Shown here one piece after another: positions 11,001 through 23,000 of a DNA stretch of 64,000 nucleotides. Below the pieces are notes generated by a model. That model was not told the DNA's origin. It did no database searches and saw only the letters and a program-made list of their open reading frames with translations. Made by a program: the position numbers and the translations under genes. Where the stretch lies: NCBI GenBank assembly GCA_022410635.1, contig JAJVDF010000247.1, forward strand, positions 1,089,216 to 1,153,215, given 5' to 3'. Each line of letters begins with the position of its first letter. The first letter of the stretch is position 1. Source of the stretch: Tretioscincus oriximinensis (taxonomy: Eukaryota; Chordata; Lepidosauria; Squamata; Gymnophthalmidae).

Positions 11001-14000
11001 AGAANGAAGGAAAACAGAAAGAAGGAACAAAACAAAGCAGCAGCAANTGAAAGGGGGATGGGAGACAGGAAGTAGGTGGAGGCATGGATGGGAGCAAGGA
11101 GAAGGAAGGGCTAGAGCCCATTGCATTACCGTGGTGCAACGGGCTGATACCACTAGTCACATAATAAAAGCAGGACACCACAGTTACACCTTTAATGGAT
11201 ATAAAATTTCAACAAATGCATTATAAGGCATTAAAAGCTACACTTGCTGCTTTCTTACATCTGTTAAAGGTGTAACTGCAGTTTTCATCTGGCTCACGGG
11301 TTCAATGGACATTCTTGGCATTTGTGTGCTGGAAAATCTTTTGTTAATCCAAACCATTTCAAGTCTACTCAGAGGAAGGCTGAAACCCCTTACAGTGGCC
11401 AAATGCAGGTGACAAACCAGAGCACACTGATCCAGGAGTAGCTCCTATTGCTTTTAGCTGTCATATTATAATTAATTCTGTTTTTTNAATGTGTCAAAAT
11501 GCTCTTGCCTTCAGCTTTCAACACAAGAATTGATGTATTTACAATCAATGTCTTTTTAAAAGGAAGGTTGTTACCGTGTCTCTCTGAAAATAAGACAGTG
11601 TCTTATATCAATTTTTGCTCCCAAAGATACGCTACATCTTATTTTCAAGGGACATCTTATTTTTCCATGAGGAAGAATTCACATTTATTGTTGAGCAAAA
11701 AAAATGTACGGTATTGCAGTTTNCTGCCACCAGGGGGAGCNCATCACAAACAAAACCTTTACTACATCTTATTTTCAGGGGATGTCATATTTTCGGTGAA
11801 ACAGGATAGATCCTTTATCGGAGCTTTACAAATCTGGTATAAGGAGCTCACAGGTACACATTGCATGATGTGTAGTGCTAATCCATATCACAACAGTGCA
11901 GTGGCATAATAAAGGGTGGGTTTGCCTCCAGATACCGGATTCGAAAAGGCCCTCCTTTCTTTCTGATTAGAGCTATAAAGCCTTGATTTTTGGCTTTGAG
12001 AGCACTGGGAGCAGGAAACTCCCCTTCCTTTCCTGCTGGTCACATCTGCTCTGGCNGTACAAGCTGGAAGGGGAGGGGTGCAAAATTTAGAGTCCTTGTT
12101 GCTATACNTCTGCATCAGTGCTAAGAAGGCATGAATGGTGCAGTTGTTAAGAGCCTTTCTTGCAAATGAGAGATCTGCTTTCGAGGCCCTGTGTTAGATG
12201 TGGAGAGGGGTGAGGGCCCTCTACTAGTCTTCAGCTCTAGCCAAGTCAACTATTTGAAAGAAAGTAGATTTGCAATCTCTATTTCAATTACATAAATCAG
12301 TACCACCATTAACCTGGTGGAGAAGATAGAATAGTTGTAAACCTTCAGGTGAAACCTTCATCTGAGAAGGGTGGGGAATAATGAGGTGAATGAAGATCAC
12401 AATTAACCTGGTGGGGAANATAGTATAGATGTAGGCTTTCGGGCGAAAATTAACACTGTAGGCCACTCTCAGTCCCTTTGGGTGAAAAGAGCAAGATATA
12501 AAAAACGGATTCCTCTTCCTTTTCCTCCTCTTCCTTTTCCTCCTCTTCTTTTTCTTCCTCCTCCTCTTCTCCATCCTGCCCTCTAAACTAGATTAATAAT
12601 AGCCCACATTAATCAGTTCTACATTCATGCTAATGCCACCTCATCATATGCATGTAGATAGATTCTGCATGAGCATGGCTGTGACTGTAGGAGGATGAGA
12701 CTGTAAGAGGCATGTTCAGGCAACACAGCAAATTCTCCTCTGCATCATCTTTTATCCTCTGGAGAATGTTTCCTGTTGCTTCAGAGACAATATGGAACTA
12801 GCTGGCAAGCATTCAAACCTAATAGTGAATGCCCCTGCCTGTATGTGATCAACGGGGAAGTAGAAGATTTGTAACCCAGTGGCTCAGGTCACATCATGTG
12901 GATTAGCAACTTCACATATGCAGCACAGTGCGCATGGTTCCCATTTTTAATGTAGTTCAAGCTGCAGAATGTATTGCTACAACTAAACCAGATCAAGCTA
13001 ATCTGGATTTACCCAAAAATGGATCTAGTTCAGAACATACGTAGACCCTGAGAGGACAAAATGCAATAAATATGATTGGTTTTGTATGACTTCGCAGTTC
13101 GAAGCTCTGTGAGAGCCATGGAGAGCTACTGGCCTCAGCTCTAGCCAATCCAGCTATTCGAAAGCAAGAAGTTGCAATTAGATAAATGGGAACCATCACA
13201 ATATGGTGGGGGAAGATAGAAAATAAGCCTTTGGGCAAAAATAGCTTGTAAAAGCAGTATGAAAGTGTGTCCACTTGGAAAAACAAACTCCACAGAACTG
13301 TGGGTCCATGGGTCTTCTCTGGATAAGTCAGTGGCCAAATGCGTTTTGACAACTGCCTTCCTGCGTGGCACAACATGAGCAATAACAGAGACCACAAGGG
13401 TACATATAAAGTTCAGTGGATCTCATGAAACAGTATAAAATACAAAATAAAATGTTACATGATAATTGAAAATGGCATCCCAGTTTGTTATTTCAATTGG
13501 ACACTCTTTTATACACCCTCTATAGACTGACCAGATTTTCTGAGAGCCAAACTGTGGTAATTAGTATTCGTGATAATTTAATTTAATATGCAAATCACCT
13601 ACCAACATGCATTCCTGTCTGAGAATTCCAGCCTGTGAAGCANGTGAGAATTTTTTTAAGTGTGTGAGAATTTTTAAAGTGTGTGAGAATTTTTAAAGTG
13701 TGAGAATTTTTGGAGTGCATCAGAAATTTGCATTTTTAAATTTTTTTTACTGAGGGCAGGGTGCCTTCAGGAGCTGGCCCCAGTTGCCAGAGCCTCCTAG
13801 TGGTGGTTCAGTGAATTTGTTTTTTTTTTAATTATTTTATTTTTTCAGCAAAAACCTGGGAAATGGTTTCCCTCCCCCCCCCCAGGAGGGCAAGGTAGAC
13901 ACCCCAAAACCGGATTCCCCCCCCAAAAGGGGTCACCTGCTCACCCTACCTTCTATGAAGATTGGACTTTTACTTCTTATTTCTTAATTTTNACTTGTTG

Positions 14001-17000
14001 ATTGGCATACTGTCTATATATTAATTTTATATTCTATTTTGGTTATACTTAAATTTGATTCTTTTTTTGTCATTTGTTATCNGGAGACNTTTTTGTTTCT
14101 CTTTGTATACCAGTGTCCTGTTTTAAGGATTTGTTTGTGGTGACATTTGATTAAAACCATACTGTCTTATTAAAAAAAAAGGTTACCCTAGCATAAAGGT
14201 AGGCCCTTATTTCAAGGCATAAAACCTAGTGCAGAAACATCTTACACTCACTGTGAAGAAGCAAGCATTGGCTAATAGCTTCAGTGCCCTTGTGCCACGT
14301 GGGAAGAAGCCCTCATGGCGATCCACCCAATGGGCTCTTCCCGAACCTATCCTGCAGCCGCTGGCCTGGAATCCTGGGGCATCTTGTGTTTCGAGCCTTT
14401 TGAATAAATAGCTAGTGGCGTCACCCCAGCTGCTGCTGACAACGGGACAAATGCCCAGGCAGGCAAGGAGAGAAGAAGGGGCACAGGAATAGATATGCCT
14501 GGAGCAGTCCCACCCGCTAATGGTATGACGTGCCTGGTGTTTGGTGCCAAGGGAAGGGGGGGGGNTTGATGCCCTGACTGAATCCACTTGCTGGTGTTCC
14601 TTAGACAGCCTTGTCCCTTGCAACATGAGGGCAGGCAGTACATGAATTTATTTGTACTTATAGCGATCCTTTTCTGCATTGGCATTTGATAGCCACATGT
14701 TAATGCAGACCATGGCAGGCAGTGCTTCTTTCTGGCAAGTATTATAGAGCCCTTTACAGCTTTATTTATTCTCAGATATATCTCGGTCTAGTAGGCTGAC
14801 CAGATGACCCCTTTCTTGGGGGGGGGGGGTTTGAAAACCCAGTTTTGGGGTGCCTCCCAGTTTTTGCTGANGATTTTTTTTTTCAAAAAAAGTTTTATTT
14901 TTCGAATTTTTTTTTCCTCAGCAAAACCCAGGAGGGACCCCAAAACTGGGTTTTCAAACACACACACACCAAAGGGGTCATCTGGTCAGCCTAGGTCTAG
15001 GGACCTGTCATGGTAATCAGTAAGACCCAGATGGCAGAGCCTATTCTAAGATTTAGCCATGAAAAAAGCTTGTTCAGAGGAATGTATAAGTTAACATCAA
15101 ACTAAAGTCAAACTAAGTCTTGCTGACAAACTGAGGGGGAAATAAATAGTTTGGAGAAAAGCAAAGTGAATCAAAATTCACTTCGCTGTTCTTCCTCCTC
15201 CTCGTGCACATTTCGGCCTGATGGACCAGGAGAGGAATATAAGTTCAGCTGAGCNCTTGCAGATCGAGTGCAGGTGGTGAGGGCTTTAAAAACAATAATC
15301 TCGTTTTGCACAGGTTTTCACTTGCNTAAAACCTTGGTGGACGATCCTTGGAGACAGTAAGGGAGATCATCTGCTTCTAGCTTTTGACAGCAGTTTGAAT
15401 TTCCCACACTGAGTAGGGTCTGTATCCTGACTTTCTCCCAAAGGTGTTAGAACCCACTGTCATTCTCCTGTTTGATCCTCACAACAACCCTGTGAAGTCT
15501 GTTAGGCTGACAGGTCCAAGGTCAAATCAGTGAATTTCTGTGGTGAGGAAGATTTTTTTCCTGATGCCAAATCCTTCTAGATTCTAGGTCAGTGCTCATG
15601 TCAATGCAATATAATAGGCTGACCCCTTTTTTTTGGGGGGGGGGGGACCCAGTTTTGGGGTGCTTATTCCACCCTCCCNGGAGGGTGATTTCCCTGTTTT
15701 TTGCTGAGGATTTTTTTAAGAAAAATGAATTCACTGCACCACCATTATGGGGCTGTGGCAACCAGGGCCAGCTCCTGAAGGCACTCTCCCCTCAGTAAAA
15801 ANTTTAAAAAATCAAATTTCTCAGGCACTTTGAAAACTTCTCACATGCTTCAAAAATTTTTGCGTACTTTGCAGATTTCTCAGACAGAGATTTCGGAGGC
15901 GTATGCATGTTGGTGGGTGATTTGCATATTCATGTATATGCAAATTAGCATGAATATTAATTGCCCCAGTTTGGGCCTCAGAAAATCTGGTCAGTCTAGC
16001 ATTATAAGCTGCCATTGTTGGAGATTTTGCATGATAGAGCAAGACTGATTTGGGCTGCTTTTAAATTATCTTCNGACCTGAAGAATTGGACTGAAAACNA
16101 AAAAAAAATAAATGGGTCCCCCGCCTCCATGTTTTTCAGTCCAGTTGTTCAGAACTGAAGCTGGTGCGTGTGACTAAGCCCTAACATACCAGTAGTTACA
16201 TAGTCCTGGTCAGGTAACCACTTTTCAGTATTTTATGTTTCTGACAAGCGATGTGCATTATAAAGCTAAATAGGAGACCACTGACTGTCTTTCATTAGGC
16301 ATAGAAGACTTGAACGATATCCTTAGCACATATTCAGTGGTCATACAAAGATGGGGTGGGGTTGCAGAAACATGTGGGCATTTTGCACTAGAAATCAAAA
16401 TAACTCCAGGTGTGTGGCTCCTTTCCAAAGAGCCATGGCAACCATCATTCTGTAAATATACTCAGAATTCCTCTTCTTACCCTACACTGGTAATTCTAAG
16501 GGGCAACTGAGGAACTTGTGGCCTTGCAGTACTCTGAGGCTGTAATCTGGATCAGTGGGTCTGGACCATTCAGAAACTGATCCACATCACTGCATGTAAT
16601 GGTCTGGAGAGTGGAACAATATTATCTTCATGTCATTACGGGTTCAGACCAAACCAGGAGAGCCAGTCTGGTGCAGTTGTTATAATGTCAGTTTCTTATC
16701 AGGAAGTCTCCCGGTTCGATTCTGTACTCCTCCATAAAGGCCAGCTGGGTGACCTTGGGNTAGTCACAGTCCTTGGGAGCTCTTTCAGCCCCACTTACCT
16801 CACAAAGTGTCTGTTGTAAAGAGAAGTTCAGGAAATTGTGTAAGCTGCTTTTAGTCACTTTGGTATGAGAAAAGTGGTGTATAAAAACCAATTTTCTTTT
16901 ACACTCCTTCATCCATTGTGGGTTTGAGGCTTGACAGCTGAAGTGCTCAGCAGTTCACATTGTCTTCATGGGATTAGTGATAATCTGTACCAAATGTCTT

Positions 17001-20000
17001 CTAATGCAGTGTAGTGGTAGATCACACAAATCAATACTGCATCAATACCAGTGCTTCCTGTTCTTGATTAAGGAGGGGTGAATTCACATGTAAACCAGAT
17101 CTGAGTGAACATAGGGATGGCTGCAAGGGGAATGCATCAGATCTGCACTGTAGCACATATTGTCTTGGTTCTAATGCTGCCCAGTCTGCTTAATGCAGGT
17201 GCATTATGCTACAGCTAATCTGAAATAAATCCGGTATTTCTTGAAATTTGTGCTACCCAATTTATGTAGACTAAATACACAGCTTTCAGTGCTCTGGATA
17301 GGCTGGCTGTGATACGGTAAGTTGTAGCTTCTTCCAGGATAAACATGGTCCAGACAATTTGTTCATTCCATCAGGAAGGNTGTTAGCTTTACTTACAAAG
17401 TCCAAAAAAATAAAAATAGCAAAGGATATATAAGTTACTTCAGCATATAGATTAAGTAACAATCTCTTGATTGATTCATACTCCAGGCATCTTCATTCCA
17501 AGAAAAGCAAGTCAGTAAAAGGAGTGATTGAGTAACTGAGTAATTTATGCATGCTCAGNAAGACAGAAATACAGCGATAAACTATAATATCAACATTCCC
17601 ATGANCCCATGGGAAATGTGCTGCTTGGTTTACTTACCATCTGGCAGTAAACATATACAGATTGGNTTTAAGTAGAAAACCCAGCAGTATTGACTTCCTG
17701 AAAATGACATGTAGAAGAATTCTGGATCACCAAAATATTCTATCCTTTTAAGGTCTGAGCAGTTCTGCATTGTAGTAGTGCTAAATGATTCGGTTTCTCT
17801 GGACAATTTCAGCTGAAAAAAATCATAGCAAGAAGAACCACATACAATGTAAACTCTTGTACTTTATTGTGTATGAATAAATTCCCACTCAGTTCTCACC
17901 TAAACTATCAGGTGGTAGTGTGACCATGAGGCCACAGATGTACCTGGTCACACTGTTGGTACTTAAATTGGGAATGATCTATGTAGAGGTGACAAAGAGA
18001 ACTGTAAACTTTGNACCACTTGAGGACTGAACTAGAGCTACCTAGCCATCTGTCACATACAGAGTCTTCCTCTAAGGAAGCTGGTCAGCACGACACATTC
18101 CTTTCTATCTCAAGCATGCTGTTCCCATAGGGAACCAAAAGGCTTTGTCACTGGATTAATCAGTGCATTTTGGTCTGCCAAGTGGATGCAGTTGATCCTT
18201 GGGAATCTTGTCTGTAAAGCAGGATGTCCACCTGTTCTCTTGCCTGGAGAACCACATGGCCGACCTCTCGGTGCCTGATGTCACAGCTGTTAGATCAATG
18301 TACTGACATATTTCTTGCTTGGGAGATGTCGTAAAGAAAAATTCTGTTCATTGTTGATTCTCGACTCTTTCTAATTTCCTTAACCAAAACATCAGGTCTG
18401 TTAGAAATTTTATTCCCCGCTGCCTTAACTTTATTTTTTTTTAGAGGCAATTATTCTTTTGAAATGTGCTTGTCCAACATGTAGGAAGAATTATGACGTG
18501 TTGTTCCTGAATTTTTGGGTCAATATTTCATAAGTTTACATTAGTAAATATTTGTTTTTAGCATTACTGGCATTTTTGGATTAGTTTGGACTAGGTCCAA
18601 AGAGCCCTAGTGAATTCCAGGTTTTAGCAATATTAGTCTCTCTCCTCTGAAATTATTACTAANAGACCCCAACACTTCATTGGCAGTGTACTTCATTGGC
18701 AGAGTACTGCAAGGCCTCAAGTACCACAGTTAGCCCTTCGAATTACTAACCTAGAAGAAGAAGAGGAATTTTTATGAGTCCATTTACAGAATGACTGTCG
18801 GCATGGTTCTCTGGAAAGGAACCATATAGCGTTCATTATTTTGAATTCTAGTGCAGAATGCCTACATGTTTATGCAGTCCCTCTCCATCTTTGGGTGGTC
18901 ACTGAATATACCCTAAGTCTGGTCGAAGATTTCCAGNTAAGTGTCTGACACTGTAACTACCACACCAGAGGGTTACATTTTCCTGAAATAGAAATATACT
19001 GCTCAAAACAATTAAGGGAACACTTTAACATAACATACACTGCTATGTTAAAGTGTTCCCTTAATTGTTTTGAGCAGTATACAATTCCACAACCCATAAT
19101 TATGGTGGGTCACCACTGATCCATGTAGTAAACTCCTCATGGCCAAGTTGTAATGACGTATTTTAGTTGCTTCGTGTCTATATGTCTTTGTAATGTCATA
19201 TGATTTGTGGTCCGTTTTTTCAAAAAGATGTTGGTTGTAAAGCACAGCACAGGTTATTTATGCACCTACCTGGCTAGACCCGCTTTACTGAATTTGGAAC
19301 AGCTTGAGCTGGATTGGCGGTAGCAACTCACGTTTGCATGAAGCAAGTTGTATTCAGGGCCATAATGATATCTGTGGCACCCTGAGAAGGGCACGGGAGA
19401 AATCTCATGTCTCCCTCAGTTCAGCCCCCCCCCCACATTTAATAACATGCACCACATGCTTTGACATAATTGACACGCAACAGTGCATTAGTGTTGACAT
19501 GCAGTGTTAGAACTGGCCTGCCGTGCTAGGAGGAGAGGCAATTCATGTTGTAATCAAATCAAGGCCTTAAAACCATGCCAGGAAGGACAAGGACACCCAA
19601 CAGCTNTCAGCATGGCGCTCCCTCCAATGGTGACCTTGCACCCTTGTTATGGGCCTGATTGCATATCCCTGGATGGGACAACGCATTTTATCATGATGTT
19701 GCTAACCCAGATGACATGCCAGGAGCCTCTGTGCTGCAATTTGCCCACCTCTCCAATCAGCTGAATGGCTGGTGGGGCCACAGCGCGGCTCTACTGGGTC
19801 CAAATGATATCTAGCTATCTCAGCATCAGCCACAGAGCTGCATCAACATTCCCCAGTAGAGAGACTGCGACAAATATGGTAGGTTGATTAGCAGGTTAGT
19901 TTGCTATGTTACTTAAATAGTTCGTATGAATCTGATCTACATGCAAATGTGCTGCTATTTAAACCAGATTTGGCAATACTAGCATGGAGGAGGTAGACTA

Positions 20001-23000
20001 AGGTTGGAGGCAAATAAATGGGTTGGAGTATGATGAAACTTACATGATAATGACTCTGCTCTGCGTGTTAACACAATTTTTGAAATACAACAGGAAAAAA
20101 GGTCCTTTACCTTACAAAAATCTTTGGCTGATGTTTGGGAGCCGGGGAGGCCNGAAGCTTTTCTGTGTACCACTCCTTAACAGGATTATGCTAGGAAGAA
20201 CTGCCTGCTGAGCATACTCAGTATTTAGTTCCTTGTTCTCACATGCCAGAATCCCTGGCTGAGCATGCTCAGTATTTACTTCCTGGTTAGTTGTCTCGCT
20301 GATTCCACATTCACCATCCCCAGGGGGATCTGGCAACTGGGGCCAGCTCCTGAAGGCATCCTCCCCTCAGTAAAAAAAATCTCTCACAGTTCAAAAATTC
20401 TCATAAGCTTCGTGGATTTCTCATGCAGGGATTTTTTTTGGGGGGGTTATGCATGTTGGTGGGCAATTTGCATATATATGAATATGCAAATTAGCATGAA
20501 TATTAATTACCCCAGTTTGGGCCTCAAAAAATCTGGTCAGTCTACTACCACAAATCCAGTTTAGGGGTTCTTAGCACAAATCTGATCCATACTAACACTA
20601 GTCCCGTTCAAACTATGTGCTTTTTAAACGATATTAGTAAGACTGTGTGTAAAGGTCCACAGCTTCTCTGAAAATTCTTCATTCTTACATTCTTAGGTTT
20701 AGATTTCTTGATACTGCCTCTGGGTTGGAGTAAAGGCAGTATTCTTGAAATGCTATTTGCAGGCAGTTGAGAACAGGTGAATGTTTTGCCTTTTTCGGCT
20801 TGAGCATGCCCGGGTGCAATTGGTGGCCACTGGGTGAGCCATAATGCTGGACTAGATTGGACAGGGGTCTGATTCAGCAGGGCTCCTCTTATGTATTTAA
20901 NATTGCCACATATAACCTGGATTTATCCTTCCTCTTTTCCTATATTTTCACAACNCTGGGAGAAAAATAATTATTTAAAATCACTTTAGAGATATTCATT
21001 CTCTTCTAAGGCTTAGGCAAAGACACCCCCAGGTTTACTTCAGCTCTTTGTGTGTAAATAGACACTTCCATATAATTTCTTGGCAGCCGTATGGGAGCTG
21101 CCTGCCATTTCCATCTTCTGGGATTTTTTTAGATTTCTCAATATAGTCCACATCCCTGGAATATTTTGTGGTCATCCATCAGAGTACAGACTAGGTCTAA
21201 TGTTGCTTACCTTTTTGAGAACAGCCAAGGGTAGCATTCACACGCAGCTAAAAGGGTGAGCCAGGATACAGAGCAAATTCCACCGTCTGGGTGCTCCTTC
21301 TGAAAAGCTTTCCTGTTGACCAGCATTTGGCTGGCACCAGAAATGGTCTGTCCGGAGCTTTAGGTACATCAAGAGGCATTTTACATTTACTCAGACAAAG
21401 CCACACATCATTGGCTTACATAAAGCAGTCAAAGCCAGTTTGCTCTTGCTACTTCTTGACACCTGTTGCCCTAACAGGGTTTTGGTTTCAGAGGAAAACA
21501 GATTGGCCATAAAATAGGAACAGGTGGAAGTGATGAGGAAATTGAAAAGGGCAGAGCTTTGATGGGGGAGTATTTTCAGAGATGTTGGTTCCAGTAGCAG
21601 GTGAGGCAGGGCATGATTGTGGATATTCCTGGTCAACTTCCAGTTTCAGTCTCTACTTCTACCTCTAGTATGTGGGTGGCAGGTCTCTATTCTGAGAATA
21701 TAGTCCAGATCAAACCCTTCTGGTTCAGATACGGTGCACCCTGTCTGCACCTTATCACCAAATTACAGTGGGGGATGGGTGAGGCAAGCTGGATATGGAG
21801 ACCGGAGGCTGGTTTCCTTCCTTCCTTCCTATGCAGTCAGGCCCATTACTCACTGATCTAATGTATGTCTTGTATGCAAATGTTGGGTTTTCTAGTTGAA
21901 ATGAATCTGCACAATTATTGCCAGATGGTAAGGTATGACCTTCAATGTCTACCAAGAAGAAGAAGAACTGGGTTCTTATACCCCGCTTTTCTTACTTTTT
22001 CAAAGGGACTCAAAGTGACTTACAAGGGTATTTTTCNCCGAAGGCTCACATTCTATCTACCCCACCAGGTTGTGGTGGTTCCCATGTATCTACTTGCAGT
22101 CTGTTGCAATTTCTTGCAATTCTTGCTTTCGAATAGGTGGGTTGGCTAGACCTACAGACTAAGAGAAGGTGCTCACCACTTCCCATGTCCGACACAGGGC
22201 TTTGAAACCCCATCTCCCAGGTGAGGGACCGTTTCCTAAGCGACTGAGCCTGTAGTAAGCAGCACATTTCCCTTAAGATCACTGTAATTTCTGTATTTCT
22301 GTTTATCACTTTATTTCTGTATTACTGAGCCTGCTCATCTCAGTCATTCACTCATTTGCTGGATTTGCTTTTCAGTCATGGGCCCTGTCCCCACTGAGCC
22401 TTATTCTGGGTTATATGGCACGCTCCTATTCAGATATAGCCAGGAAGAAGGCTCAGTGGGGACAGGGCTGTTGTAATGAAGATGTTTGGAGAGTGATGTG
22501 CATTCAAGAGATGGTTAATTAACCTATATGCTGAAGTAACCTATAAATGTTGGGCTAAGTATTTAATAAACTACACAATGATTATATTTTTCTGACTTTT
22601 CTTTATAAGAACATCACTTTTTTTCATGGAACTGAGCATTCATATCAGGATTAGGCTCAGAGACATTGGAATGTCTTGTTTTTGCAAACATGAGAACTAT
22701 TTGGATCAGTGGCATTCGAACAAGTTCACGTTGACCCATTTATTTCCAGTATCATTTTGTGTGCCATGGGCAATGGGATGGAAAGGCAGACAGCTAATAA
22801 GTAGCAGTGCTAAGTGACAGCAAAAGGAAGAAAAAGGAGGAGGAGAAGAACAATCCGGCATTTATACNTCATTGTCAGCATACAGAGCACCATACAAGAT
22901 TAATTTTCATCTGAAGGCTTACATGTATTCTATCTTCCCCACCAAATTAGTGATGGTACTCATGAATCTACTTGAAACCTAGATTTCAAATCTACTTGAA

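Noticed and set aside
10800..11153. Open frames of poly-Phe/Ser or Lys/Glu type
   Set aside because: They translate a GAAA/GAAGG microsatellite.
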